Assembly (NCBI RefSeq): GCF_014805625.2
Contig: NW_023998432.1
Coordinates: forward strand, 5,340,414 to 5,404,413
Length of the DNA: 64,000 nt
DNA from: Glossina fuscipes
Lineage: Eukaryota > Arthropoda > Insecta > Diptera > Glossinidae
Direction of reading: 5' to 3'
Shown here: positions 33,391 to 46,700 of the stretch, one piece after another
Position numbering within the stretch: the first letter of the stretch is position 1
Layout of the letters: each line of letters starts with the position of its first letter
Translations under genes and position numbers: made by a program
Notes under the pieces: model-generated
The model's input: only the letters and a program-made list of their open reading frames with translations
Told to the model about the DNA's origin: nothing
Database searches by the model: none

Positions 33391-36300
33391 TGCGTATTAA
33401 TGGAAAATTAACATTCTTCAGAATGGTACACTAATGTGAACTAGTAATACGTTTTTAATAAATAAAAAACTGTCTTAGTATGGAAGGCGCGGAATGCAAC
33501 TTTCGAATCAAACATAACTCCTTTGTTTTAGGTTTAACTTTATCCTTAAAACAGATGAATAAGCATTTCAGGTTCTTTTCTCGTTTAGTGTCATTTAGTG
33601 GTACGTCATTGCAGGAACCAGCTTAAAATGTTTCCTTTAAAACGTTTGCAACCGTAACAACTAATTAAATTACTATTTTATAAAAAGCGCTGAGTTTTTG
33701 TTCTTTTTCCACTTTGTATTTTCGTTAAAAAGAGGATATCGCTGAAGCAAACAAATTTTTTTGCCGATTTTCAAACGCTAACGACTTTATTTGAATCCCA
33801 ACATGACGGAGTCAAGTTATCAGTTTACTAAAATCTATGCGTGCGTTTATGTGTTGTTGCCGGTCCCAATAGTGATGGCCATCGCCTTTAATTGGAGAAA
33901 CTACAGAAATTAAATAAAAAAGAATTGCAACCGCGTTTAAGATTACAATCAATTCGGCAGCTGTGACATGACAATTACGCGGAGTTCATGTACAATTAAA
34001 AAAAAAAAAAGAAATGCAGGGAAGAATATCCAAAAAATACCTTAGAACTCTTGCACAGAACATTTTCATTAACAAGAAAAGATAGCAAAGCAAAGTTAAA
34101 AATGATATAAACAACATAAGATAAGAAGAAAAGGAAAAATTTTATATATAAAACATTTTGTATAAATTTTTGACCGCTATATTCTCTTCAACGACTTAAG
34201 AACGAACATCACCGTAACAATATAGGCTAGCGATTATGTAATTTCAAAGAGTCGAACTGTCAAATATGCTTGCAGATTAATTATGTCTACGGTAGTTGAA
34301 TATAAATTTTTTTTTACATGGTCAAAACTGTTTCTTTTTGGAATTTGATTATGTTTTTAAAACTTAAGGTATAAAGCCAGAAACAATGTCGAGAAAATGT
34401 ATAATTCTGCAGCAAAATTCATAGCAAATATCACAATTATAACATTTTGGTAGAAGCACTAAATCTTTTTGAAATATTCTCGGTCTCTTGTTCATTCGAC
34501 GGTCGCCCCGATAAAGCCACGCTAATGTATTATTGGTTGGTTTGATTGCTTTTAAATGAAAACAAACACTCTCAGATGACTTCTGTTAGCGTATTAGGGA
34601 AACTAAAAATCGATAAGTAAAAAACATTAAGTTGCAACTTTTCATCAAGGATTTGTTTGATAGAGATAGTGTTTTCAAAGCATTTGTCGAAGAACTTAAA
34701 ATTTCTCTATATTCTGGAAGATTTAAAGACAGTAAAAACAAAATTAAATTTCTGAAAAAGTTCTCGTGGTGCTTCCTCTCAAGTCAAGGTTCATGTCCTT
34801 TTATTATTGTGATCACAGTTTTCCGGAAGCTAATCAGCAACGTTGAGCTTATCAGTGAGCTCGGAAACAAGAAGTTCTTTTATAGAAACCGTAAATTGAT
34901 CTTAAAATAATTTTTTAAGGGGCAGCGTTTTTCGTTTTGTAAATTTTTTATTTTTCTTTAGGAATGCTTTTTCTCTGTTTCTTTTGAGGCCATCTCGTGA
35001 TATTTCTTCTCATTTCTTTTCGCACTGTAACTTGCCAAATCATCTTACAGTAAACGCTTTGTTATTAAATTTTTTTCAATAGCTCGGTAGAAAGGAAAGA
35101 CTTATAAGTAACTTAATTGTACATAGACAAACTGTTTATTTGATAGTTTCAGTATGTCATCACACAGCACGTTTTTTGAAAAAACCGTGCCAGTTGGTAA
35201 AATGTTGTGGAAAACAAGAAGAATATTATAACTATATCATTTCAACGAGATCGGTAGTTTTAAACGCACTGTGAAAAAGCCCTACATAATTGATAAAATT
35301 GTTCAACTGACATTTTGTGCAAAATATTATATTTGCAACGAAAATTCTTGTGCAAACCCAGGGGAAAAAATTACTGGTTTCGTTATACAGACAGTAAAAG
35401 TCAACTGTACAGTGACCTAAGGGTTGTTGTTTAAAATTCGGGTTAATACCAAATTATCTCTTAATTAATAAGTATATCTGACTGTGGTAATATAAAGTAT
35501 TGGTACGAAAATGACATATTTGATGATTTCAGTTTTCATAAAAATTAGTCGAGTTTCTAAGAAGAACGGGGAAATCCAAGTGCGCATTCATGGAGACAGA
35601 GAAATTTACCGAAAGACGTAACGCTAATTTGCAAGCAAAGGGGTGTATAAACGGAAAGGGAAGTGAGTCGAGAAATCCGAGTCAAGAGAGTTGAATTGCA
35701 ACGGTCCAGACCAGACAGGGAATTAAGCAAGTTCCTGTAAGCAATTTGTAAATAGAACTGTTAAAAATTATAAATTATACCTATACTATCATAAAAATCA
35801 GCGACCTTAATTTGAAGAGGGGTTGAATAAGTAATATTAGATAGACAAAAAACAGTTTACATTGCAGTACATTTACTTGTATTTTACAGATTGCGAAAAC
35901 TGCGTCTACGCTTAACAACCGACATTTTCATTCTTTCTTTATCTTGCTTTCGCTAACAGTTGGCAATTAAAAAATGAAAAGTTTTTCCTGATGTAGACTG
36001 AATGTACCGACACACTCGTACAATACATGAATATATTGAAAATTCACTAGAAAAGCGTTATAAATTTCTATGTTAGAAGGCGATTCGTAAAGTTCGTAAT
36101 ACTTGTGATCATCACAAAGTACTTTCCACCTATGCAGGCATAGGGAGTTCAATAAATAGATTCGAATGTCACAAAAAACTTGTAATCGTCCCGTTAAGTC
36201 AACAGAAAATATCGCCAATGCAGTTGATAATATGATTTACAACTGCGGCTTATTACTTTTGCATAAAGATTTTGTGCTGTACATTTGCTGATTTTTCAAA

Positions 36301-36680
36301 TTAAATTATTTTGCGCGATGAGGCTCCTTTTTATTTGGCTTTTTTCAGAGCCCCTACTATTTGAAGGTCTTGTAGCAACAGAATCACCGTTTCTGACAGT
36401 TTAAACTTAAAAAAATATATCAGCAGCTTTCATGAAAATGTTTTCTACGCTTTGCGAACCATTTGAAATTACACCTTGTGTTGAAAGACCTTACGTATTA
36501 AACGACTCAAAGTCACTTGTCGGAACGTACCCGGAAGTCAAACGACGTAAAACTAGCAAGATTATAGATCTTCCCCTTAAAAGCAGAATTCACCTTTTAT
36601 GCCTGCCTATCACAGTTCGAGCCAGTATATATTTTTCTTTTTTAAAAAATTCATGTAGATTTAGGAAAACTGAATGGTAT
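33391..36680. other. intergenic stretch upstream of the truncated LINE
   Basis: No gene is recognised. A more GC-balanced patch near 35560-35730 has the feel of retroelement leader sequence but no motif I can name. Plus frames at 34632-34910 and 36432-36650 have no recognisable domain. Confidence 0.5.
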
Positions 36681-36690
36681 TATATTTCTG

Positions 36691-39620
36691 TCTACATAAT
36701 AGTGATCACTTTCCAATCAAAATCGATCTTAAACTTTCATTGTCCTCTGTTAGTCCAGCAAAAAAGCGCAAATTCCTCCTAGATAAAGCGAATTGGATCA
36801 ATTACTCCAAACAGGCCGAGTCATTTCTGAATTCAAAGTCATTTAACGGGAACTGCAACCATGATGCTGCTATTATGACTAAAACGATTCGCACGGCTGC
36901 TCATCTTTCTATTCCTCAATCTAATAGCTCTTTTAAACGAGCTATGGTTCCTTGGTGGAACAACACGGTTTCGTTTTTGAGGAAATATAAAATGCATCTA
37001 TGGCACCGCTTTAAGAGATGTCCTGATCATGATCATTTGTTATTAAACAAAAAGGCCAATGCTCTATTCAGGAGGGAATTGCGAAAATCAGAGGCACTTA
37101 ATTTTGAACTTTTTTCGAGAGGAATTCACAGGAAAAAAATTAATGAAAGTTGTCTGGAACAAAATCAACAGACTCGATGGGACTTCAAACTTGAACGAAA
37201 TTTCTTTCATCTGCACTCCCAATGGAACTGACGCACACGATATTTCTAATTACTTTGGACAAATGCGGTGCGAATACTCCTCTGACAGCAACTTTTCCAG
37301 TGCTTTCATCGCAAATAAAAGGACTCCAATTATTCTTTCAAATTTTATTGACAGATGTGCCACCTTCCTAGAAAATTGCATATCTACCTTAGAACTTGAA
37401 AGTTGTCTCTCCAAATCGAAGGGGAGGACACCTGGTCTAGACGGCATCTCCTACCAAATGATCAGTGCGCTGTCTAATTCAAGTAAAAAGAAATTGCTGG
37501 ACCTATATAATAAGGTATTTTTGACTGGCCATATACCCTACATGTGGAAACTGGCAGCAATTGTTCCAATTCCAAGGTCTAAAAATGTCTCCATCGCATC
37601 GGATTATCGCCCAATCTCTCTTTTATCTTGCTTCTCAAAGGTATTGGAATAGATTATGGAATCTAGATTATCTTGGTTTCTTGAGTCCAAGAACCTGATA
37701 ACAAAGCAACAAGTTAGTTTCAAGCAGGGTAGAGGGTGCATCGACGCTCTGTTACATATTGATTATTTTACAAGCAAAACAATTTCCGAACGAAATCACG
37801 TAACAATTCTCTTAATTGATTTCGAAAAAGCATTTGAGAGAGTTGGTCTTCATTTTATTTTAAAACTCTTGAAATTATGGAACTTTGGACCCAAATTCTT
37901 CAACTACATCAAATCATTCATGTCGCATCGGTGGTTTAAAGTTAGAATCAACAATCATCTCTCTGATTCCTTTCCGCTAATGAATGGCATTCCGCAAGGA
38001 TCTCCTCTCTCTGACATGCTTTTTCAGATCGCCTTCAACGAAATTAGCAAAATTCTTTGCCGTGTACAGAGAACTGAACACTGTCTCTACGCGGATTATG
38101 TATACATTTTAACAAAAGAAACAGATAGCACGAAGGCAATCAACATCCTCGAATCTATTGGACGATAGATCTCCGCATGGGCAAACTCGTCAGGGGCTAA
38201 AATATCAATACAAAAATCTAAAAAAATGCACATTTATCGAAAGCAGATATGCGGCGCAGGAAATCTACTGATGCATATTCATTACTTACCAGAACTAAAG
38301 GTGCAAACGCAGCATATTCTCGGGCTCACGTTTTCCAACAAATATCGTTGGAAAGCACACTGTCTTTGGTTAAAAAATTCTATTTTAACAAGGGTGAATT
38401 TCATGCAGTACGTTGCTTGGAGAAGCCATGCGCATATTAACACTATCGCTTATCTTACCAAAATGCTTGTGTTAAGCAAGATTGACTGTGCTTTGATAAT
38501 TTATGGCAATAGTTGCAAATCTAATATCAACATCCTTAAACCGCTCTATCACCAAGCCGTCAGAGCTAGTTGTTATGCTTTTCGGACGACGCCCATAAAT
38601 AATATTATAATTGAAACTCGTCTCCCAACCTTAGAAAATAGACTGTATGAGTTAAAAGCTAAAATAGTCCCCATTGTTTGTACGTCGCAAAGGAATTGAA
38701 TATTTCCTTAAAAATTTTCCGCTCTTTTGCTGTCAAGCCTCCATGGTTTTTGGAAGACTGCTCTTTTGACATCTCGTTGTCTATGGACAAGAAAGAAGGT
38801 ACTCCAAATTAAGTTTTCAGGAATCTAATAGCTGAAAAAACCTAAGCATTGGAGAGTACTGGTTGGAATCTTTTCTACACAGACGGCTCAAAATCTCCTG
38901 GTCTGCCTCCTGCTTGTGCGGTGGTAGATGCTACAGGACAGGTTCTTCTCAATCACATATTTCACGAAAGTACTTCAACGTTCAGAACCGAAGCAAGAAC
39001 TATTCTTCACGCTGCGAACCTTGCCCATTAAAGCAAACTCAAAACCGTCATTGTTACCGACACTTTGTCTGTATAACAAGCTATTCGGAACCCTTCGACT
39101 TCGAGATTGAGCACCATCAACAAATTAAGAAATATAATTACTGCACCCGACGGAAAAATTAAAATGTTATGGGTACCAAGTCACATCGGTTTATTGGGAA
39201 ATGAGCAGGCTGATCGAGCGGCAAAGTATGCTGCTTCTGGTCCTCTATTTATGGATGATGTCATGGAAAAGTTGGATCTTGGATATACAATCGCAACTCA
39301 CCAATGGATCTTGTAGAAGTCTTCCTCCCCAATCTGCAGTTGTGGACAAACTCTTACTATCAAGCACATTCTCTGCGACTGCCTTAACTTTTCCTAGAAG
39401 TATTGCATTTGGAACGACTAACCCTGTGGACATTCTAAAATCAGCTTCAGAACCGAATATAAATTCAATATATTACTTTATTAATACTACTAAGCTCATT
39501 ATCTAATGTAAATTTATTTATATTAGAGCCGATAGCCTGTGCTGCTAGTGCTCAATGTCTTTTTTTTTTAGTCTAAGAATTTATTTCATTAGTTTAAAAT
39601 TATAATAATAATAACAATAA
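36691..39620 (+). mobile_element. 5'-truncated second copy of the I-clade LINE
   Basis: The copy is closely related to the LINE at 12283-17738 but on the plus strand, starting inside the end of the endonuclease (NSDHFPI region). It runs through reverse transcriptase, RNase H, the 3' UTR and a TAA-type tail. A perfect 10-bp duplication, TATATTTCTG, flanks it at 36681-36690 and 39621-39630, so the truncation happened at insertion, as is usual for LINEs. Length is 2.93 kb. Confidence 0.94.
36692..39506 (+). pseudogene. truncated and broken ORF2 (reverse transcriptase and RNase H) of the second LINE copy
   Basis: The frame opens inside the endonuclease at NSDHFPIKIDL. Readable blocks are RVPWWNN-like APWWNN, GRTPGLDGISYQM, SDYRPISLLSCFSKVLE (then TAG near 37650), QGRGCIDALLH, IDFEKAFERV, NGIPQGSPLS and LYADYVYIL. 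The core YADD has become YADY and AFD has become AFE. TAG at 38166-38168 sits at the same codon as in the first copy. RNase H blocks follow: LFYTDGSK, TEARTILH, VIVTDTLS and WVPSHIGLLGNEQAD, with several stops. A frameshift near 37130 lies in an A run. It is dead, but it preserves the T that the first copy lost near 14380. Comparing the two copies separates shared from private lesions. Confidence 0.92.
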
Positions 39621-39630
39621 TATATTTCTG

Positions 39631-42200
39631 GCAAAAACTAGATGCAGCCTTTGAAGATGTGTATAGCTGATTACAAACTCTGTTTCAAGAAAATTAGTAA
39701 AAGTTTTAATAAATAGTTTTTTCGATGCCGTTTACTTATAGTGGATTTGCGAAAAAGTGGGAGTAATTATAGAATTATCCGCATATGCATAAAGCTTTTT
39801 CCTCAGAAAATAACATTCTTCTTTGCAGATGCAGATGGAATAATGGAAAGAATTTTATTTGGGGATATTTAGTAGTAACGCTAACTTTCTTATGGGTCAT
39901 CTCATAGATGATTAACGATGATTTCATGACATATTCTGTCTTTATCCTTTTAAGTCAATCTGCATGAAACGTTCAACAGAGTTTATGATCACCTGTTTAA
40001 GCGTTGTGATCTCATTCATTGTTCTCGTTGTTTTTCTTCTTTTTTTTTGTTTTAATTGATGGCATTATCTTCTGTCTATAATAGATTTTTCTACCTTTAC
40101 CTCTACCAATTGCCAAGCATACCAATACAAGATTTAACATAAACACTGGGGACAAACATTGATCTGTTGTATGGTAAAATTTTAACGTAATCAGACGACA
40201 AGTGGCCAAAGAAAAACCAAAAAAAAAAAAAAATAATAAAATGAATGAATAATAAAACAAAATTCCGGTCACACAACTGACATTGTACAAAAAAATAAAA
40301 AAACTTCATGCATTCAGTCTGGGTAACTTAGCCGGCATGTGCGCATTCACGCGTGAGAGGTACGTTTCTCAGCGCATTTACTTGGTATAAACTGCCAGAT
40401 AGTACTGATGCGTATAACGTCAGTCAGGCCGCAGATGCAGCTTGGCATCTTATACTCTTTTAGTTTATGCTTTGTTAGTTCAGGTTTTCATACGAACTAT
40501 CGAAAAATACGGTATATAACATTTTTCCTTCCGTTTGTCACATCCAAAAACTTTCAACAAAGACTTTTTATAATATAGGAGACATTCCCTAGGTTAATGT
40601 ACCACTCTACGCCAATGTAGGGAAGTCTGTCTGTTCGCTAGGTTGCGTGTGCTTGAAATTGCCAATTGTGTGGCGCTGAAACGATCATAGCTGTAAAAAG
40701 TGAACCCGAAAATTGAAATATATTTTCTTATCTGCCCTATCTATCAATTACCTATTAAAATCAAAAGTTTTTCTCAGAGACTTTAGCGTAAGCTTGAAAT
40801 GGTTTGTTATGCAACTGTAAACACCTGGGTGGTAGGTGTCAAAAATTCGCCACGAGGCGAAAGTTGTTATCTTACTTGTTGTTGTTTTAATTTTCCTTTT
40901 ATTTCGTGCTTTTTATTTATTTATTTATTGTTCTTAATGTGTTTTGTTTTAGTTTTTTAAAATGTTAAAACTGGCGCCTATATCCCGTCGCGCTCAAATC
41001 GCTTCATATGCAATGTTCATATTCGTTTACCGTACATATGCGCATGTCTGTACGTGTATGCTGCATTCAAATGAATCACAAATAATAAGTTGATATCATC
41101 CTCATCTTCCTATTCTCTCGTTATTTTTTTCTCCTTAACTTAAGCTGAACCTGAAACCTACCTTGACACTGCTAAGTATTATAATATAAGTAATATGATT
41201 ATTTTCTCAATTTGGTCATTTATTGTTGTTGTAACCTCGTTATAAAGCTCTCGGATCAAATCGTTGTTTACCTTGAAACAGTATCACGTCTCTTTGTTTA
41301 TGAATGCAATGTACATACAATATTTATGTACATACATGCAGCCGTTTTTATTTATTTTTGGTTATACCGATTAAATATTTTTCCGAATTGCCCATGATTG
41401 TTCTGGAAAACAAACATAACAAAAAAGTGCGGTTTTGTCTTCTATACGCTGCACAGTGCTATTGATTTGCTCAGGCTTACGAAACTGTCATCACTTTTAG
41501 ATAAACGCCTAATGCACTTATTTGCTATATATATGTATATATATACATATAAATAATACTGTTACGCAATATTCAACTTAATGGTAAAAGAAGGTAAACT
41601 TCAAAGTCTATAATACATAAATTACTTGCCACTCTTTATCAATATTTTAGCTTGTATCGATGTAGTTCTTATATCAAGCCACATGCTCGTGGGATTGACG
41701 GAGTAGTCGATAATCGCCATCGCTTAGTTCTGATCCAAGCTAATGACAGGTATGTTGTAACTTCGTACTGCTTCAACTACGAATGTCTGACCTATGGTCG
41801 AGTCAGATGTGGAAATACTTAGTATCCACAACGTTATGCTTAAAACTTTTTAAAATTTTTGGTATTAATTAAGCCGCGGCCGTAATTGAAAAGCAGTTAT
41901 TCAGACCATTGAGAAGGACTCGCTGAGAAGCCTGCATCACAAAAGCCGAAAAGTCAAAAGTTGAGAAGATTTCACCATTTCATTGAGATACCAACTAACA
42001 GTGGAGTAAATGCGCATGTCTTTGCCCGAAAAACGTTGTCATATAATATGCACCACCCCTTTAAAATCATCAACACACAATGGGACCGAATCATCTACTG
42101 AAATGAAATTATCTTTTCATCTTTTTGATTTGACTAGAATTTTCATGGCGACGAAAAAACATTCAATTGATTGAAAGTTTCTCAGACAAAATTTTAAGGG
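39631..42200. other. AT-rich intergenic stretch
   Basis: I see no gene or element I can support. An A run lies at about 40218-40232. A moderately GC-rich patch near 40320-40680 has no recognisable content. Confidence 0.55.
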
Positions 42201-42209
42201 CCTATGTCT

Positions 42210-43290
42210 CATATTCACACAAATGGCTAAGCAGATGAAGAAATGAAAAGTTTATTTATGAGATCTGCAAAATAATTTTGGCGCTTGGTAAATGAATACA
42301 TTTGAGAAGCCTTTGTGTGATATTCTGCATGGTTCGGTAATAAAAGTAATTGCTCGTATATAATGTGTTTGCGTGTATTTTGATCATTTGTTAACTTTCC
42401 GGCATTTTCTACAATTTTTTCCCATCGTTCTAGCAATATGACGATATCATCTCGAAGAATGATATTAGTTTGGTAGCGATCATCGATCCATTTTCGCGCT
42501 TCTTCAACATTTCGAAAAGTTTTGCCAGCCAAGCCATGCTGCTTTAATCTGAACAAGGGGTAATCAGAAGACGATATATCTGGTGAGTGACAGAACTTCG
42601 CATTCGGCTAGCAACCATGTATCCTGGACAGCACTTGCAACATGCGCCCGAGCTTTGTCGTGCAATAGGATGACTTTGCGTCCGTTGACCGCTATTGCTG
42701 GTTTATTCTGCAAAAATACATCGTTAAATTTATTCAATTGACGGCGGTGGACATCTGTGTAACAGTTCAATTCGGTTTTAGCAGCTCGTAATACACTTCA
42801 CCTTTTTGATCTCACCATATGCACACTAAACCTTTACAGTCACGAGTATGCCGCTTCGGTGTCGGTGCGGATGGTTTTCTTGGACTATCCCATAACTTTG
42901 TGCGCTTGGGATTGTCGTAGTAGGTCCACTTTTAACCACTAGGTCATAATGCGAGGCTGAAACGGTTTGAATTGGCATTTTCAGTCAGTTCGTAAGGTAG
43001 CTATTTTCCCTTCTTTGAGATCTCTCCCAGCGCACGTAAACAGTTCGCTGATCAATTTCTAAGCGTTTTGTAAGTTTGGACTGTTTTTTCGTCCAATAAG
43101 TTTTGCAATTCAATGTCATCCAACTTTTTTAATCCTCCAGGCTGTTCTTCGTCGTCGACATCAAAATCATCACTTTTAAACCGTTGAATTTAAAACCGAC
43201 AATTGGGATATAATGGAGCAGCATCACTATAAGCTTCAAGAGCGTTTAATGGGCGTCGGCAGCAGATTTCTTCAAATCAAAAAAAACAAA
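42210..43290 (-). pseudogene. old, decayed mariner transposase (second lineage)
   Basis: Pieces in different minus frames follow the order of a mariner transposase. They are FFDLKKSAADAH and AYSDAAPLYPNCR (N-terminal helix-turn-helix), FKSDDFDVDDEEQPGGLKKL, LNKFNDVFLQNKPAIAVNGR, then VILLHDKARAHVASAV around the second catalytic Asp. After it come LKQHGLAGKTFRNVEEARKW and LLERWEKIVENAGK, near the C terminus. The frame is broken many times and the HDNARPH motif is altered to HDKARAH. The N-terminal and RNVEEARKW patterns differ from those of the mariner at 17972-19123, so this is another subfamily and much older. No inverted repeats were found at its ends. Confidence 0.82.
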
Positions 43291-43649
43291 AGTAATGAAT
43301 GCCGAAAATGCAATATTGATCGTTTCATAATTATTGTCTGTATACACTGAATAACTCAACTAAATGGAAAACTACTATTTTATATAGAGAAAGGTGGCAG
43401 TAATCAAATTTCAAGATAGCATCGCTACCTTGCATTAATTTATCATTTTCACCAATAGATGTCGCTGATTAAAATATATGCAAGCACGTATTAAATTGCG
43501 CTCTTTACTCAGCAGTTCTCAAGTGTTTATTCCCTATCTAAGGGTCAAGTAACTCGATTTCACGATTCCTTCCGTGACGGGCAGTTAGTGTTTTTAGCAC
43601 TATTATAATTTCCTTTGATTTTATTTTAACCAATTATATTTGTCTTTTT
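43291..43649. other. gap between decayed mariner and decayed LINE
   Basis: AT-rich. The missing 3' part of the LINE to the right does not continue here, so that element is cut off at about 43.65 kb by deletion or an older rearrangement. Confidence 0.5.
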
Positions 43650-43657
43650 CACGAGAA

Positions 43658-45660
43658 TTACATAGGTTCATTAAAGCACTTGAAGACAACCACAGATCTC
43701 AAACTCCGAAATTTCGACTTTGAATCTATTGTAGAAATAAACATCACACTTAAGTCAATTTGATACGATTGGTATTCCAAGGAGAAAGAAGAAGGAACTT
43801 TAACATCATCAGCGCACATTAAGATCTGGCTGGATTTAATTACCGAGGGAAGATCATTAATGCATAAATTAAATAAAAGCGGCTGCATTGAGGGAAGCCA
43901 GACGTAAGGGGAAATTCATCCGATGTGATAAAGTTAAACAAAACCCTGCATGATCTGTTATGCAGATAAGAGCTTATCCATTTCACTAAGTACAAAGGGA
44001 AGCCAGAGGCTTGGAGTTCGAAAATTGTAACTAACTAAATCAGATGCTTTATCAAAATCAGTACATACGACGTCTACGCTACAGTTACTAAGAAAAGCCT
44101 TGAAAACATGGCAAGTAAACTTTAGGATAGTCGTGACAGTGGATCTTCCTTTTCGAAAGCCATGTAGAAATATAAGTTTTAATAGTAAAAGCTTAATGCT
44201 TAGTAACAATTCACCCAAAGAATTTCGGTAAAACACTCAACTTGGCCTCTATACTTCGCAACGTGATGACTATTTCCATATTTGTGAATTGGAATAAGTA
44301 AACTACTCTTCTAAGTCAAAGGGAAAACACTTGACTTCAAGGATTGATTAACACCAGATAGCTGGACAGAGCATGTTTTCAGTATGTATAACGGAATCCC
44401 ATCAGGTCCAGGTGCAAAATTATAGTTTACAGACCCTAAACCATCTAAAACATCATTTTCTGAAGCGAACAAGTTAGGAATCAGAAGCCAGTTAGATACT
44501 GGATATGGATAGTTGACAGTTGCATCGAAATTAGCAGTAGAAAAAATTCGTCAGAAGTATTTAGCAAAGAGATTTTAGGATTCTATATCATCACAGGACT
44601 CAAACATGGGCCAAATATATGAAAGAGATATATGGAAAAACATGTGACGGGTGTATGGAGATTTTTTGGAGTTGAAAAAAAATATCTAAGAAGCAAAAAA
44701 ATATCTAGCAGGGAGAATTTTATCAACTGAATGTACCTGCAATAGTTTTGGTGGTTGAGGTAATTAAGCCTATGCTTTGATGCAGAATGGGCAAAATAGT
44801 CGTAAGGAGAACCACATTTAATAAATTTTTCGAAAAGTTTGTTTTTCCTATTTTTGTAATATTTAATTGTCTTGTTAAACGATGGCAGCCGCCTGCTTCG
44901 ACGGTGTGGTTGCTTGATCAGAACGGATGCAGAAACAGCTAGGTTTAATACATTATAGAACGAAGATGGTAAGGTTTCAATATTTCCAGCAAAGAAATCA
45001 AGCATGATATGTGAAAGATGGGATTTAAACAATAAAATATTAGTTTTGTTAAAATCACAACATTTGTTCGAGGAAGTTGGATTTCATATATTAGAGTAGT
45101 GCAAGGACCATTAAACTAAAAAGTGGATTCTGATTTACAACTATCTCCCGGAAGTTGGCAAAGCAAAGATCTAGCAGTCTGCCATCACAATTAGGAGTAT
45201 AATGAAGTTAAAATAAATTGCAATCAAATAATTCATTCAAAAACACGATAGCTCTATAAGATATGGATGTGGGGATCATAAATACATAATTATTACCATA
45301 ACATCAAATGACTTGTGGCAAGTTGAAGTTCCGGAACACTATGACTATTTCAATAGATTTGAACTTTTCGGCCACATCGCAAGTCAGGGCAGCGTGTTTC
45401 TTATCAGTAGATATATCTGCATTTGGAGAAATATAAGAGTAAGTTACGTGTAACTGTTTACTGGAAATTTTCGTCCGAATGGCAATAAACTCAACGTCGG
45501 GAGGAGTAGGAAATTCATTTGAAAAGGACCGGACTGCAGCAATAATGGCAATTAAAACACCGCCGCCAGTGCGATCCATTTGATCCTTGCTGAAAATCTG
45601 GAAAGAATGTGAAAAGGTTCTAACGAATGTAAATGAGGCTTTAGTCAAGTTTCAGTGAAG
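43658..45660 (-). pseudogene. CR1/Jockey-like LINE ORF2 remnant (endonuclease and partial reverse transcriptase)
   Basis: Endonuclease blocks at 45.65-45.30 kb are DRTGGGVLIAI, TYSYISPNADIS and VIVFRNFNLPQ, the last being the GDFNLP site with its Asp lost. Linker at 45.03-44.70 kb reads RRSRRLPSFNKTIKYYKNRKN. Reverse transcriptase blocks are NFAPGPDGIPLYILK near 44.40 kb, GFRKGRSTVT and DFDKASDLV near 44.05-44.20 kb, and QPLLFNLCINDLP with LMCADDVKV near 43.80-43.89 kb. The catalytic YADD has become CADD. There are many stops and frame changes. It is long dead. Confidence 0.82.
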
Positions 45661-45756
45661 GCGAAAGAGGAAAACTTCCTACTCAGCGAATTTAGGAGAG
45701 TAGAGTTTGGGCCCCTAAAATTTGGTAAATGAAAGTTACTGGGCCTAAAGAAACAT

Positions 45757-46700
45757 TTAGTTTTTTGAGAGCCTAGCAGCTGCCCATTTAGTATTACGTA
45801 GTCGATTTCCAGGAATGAATTCCTTTATTAAGGGTCCAACTGGCCACAATGGTTTGTTTTGCAAAATTTCCATGTATTCAGTCGGAACTAATACTTTAAA
45901 AGACGTGATGGAATCAATTTGACAATGCTTACACGCTTCGTATTGACATACGGGACTTTTGCAACCAGATAACATTTTACGTTATCCACAGAGGTGCCAG
46001 GCGCCAGTCTTGACACGAATGTTGCCTTTCTTTGAGACACTGTCGACAAGCACGCGTCATCCCTACTAGGAACAATAGGATTTGAAGGTAGAGACTTTTG
46101 ATTTGGCGATAATACAGGGGAGGTAATCATACTTGCACGTCCAGGTTGTGCGACTTGCCCAGCATGGTAGCCAACAGACACCTCCAAACAGTCAGGAGGA
46201 GATGCAGATTTGTTTTATTCATTAATATTTTTTGGAGTTGTTCACAGAGTAGCCTGAATGTCATCACTGGGGGAAGATACCCTTGCTACTTCAGCATAGC
46301 TAGAACGACGGGGCCTTCCCAACTCAATTGGGCTTTTTTATTATCGGCCATCTCTACGATAACGGAAACTATAACGTTCTTTGTAGGCAAGGTTGGAGCA
46401 CTCACATGAGTCGACAAATCAATTTTACGCGAAGGTGGGAGTGAAGTACCACACGTCACACTGCGGGTTGGTCTTGTACAGGCTGGGAAAGAAGGTGAGT
46501 GCTCTAGATAACGACACTCGTCGAATATTAACTTGATTTTTTCAAACTTCCCACACAAAGTAACGAGATTTTTGCGTAGTTCGGAAAACCCATTCCTTAC
46601 CTCCGTGAAAAGCTTATAAAAGTCAATATCGTTCATCTCACCGTCAGGACACGACCAACGCAGATCGTAAAAAAATACCCCGTGGCAAAAGTTACAGACA
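45757..46700 (-). pseudogene. CR1/Jockey-like LINE ORF1 remnant
   Basis: In order on the minus strand: a cysteine-containing stretch CNFCHGVFFYDLRWSC just before MNDIDFYKLF, like the end of a PHD-type finger; then a helical segment (ELRKNLVTLCGKFEKI); a low-complexity serine/threonine/proline stretch; and an RRM-like domain seen in many LINE ORF1 proteins. The last reads FVSRLAPGTSVDNVK, then SFKVLVPTEYMEIL and NKPLWPVGPLIKEF. The protein would bind element RNA. At least two frameshifts separate the pieces, so it is not functional. Domain names are by resemblance only. Confidence 0.7.

Noticed and set aside
35540..35760. Possible LTR or retroelement leader
   Set aside because: The composition is suggestive, but no repeat partner, primer-binding site or TG...CA ends could be found.
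38863..39162. 99-codon plus-strand frame starting MESFLHRRLK
   Set aside because: It is a frame shadow of the RNase H region of the second LINE copy.
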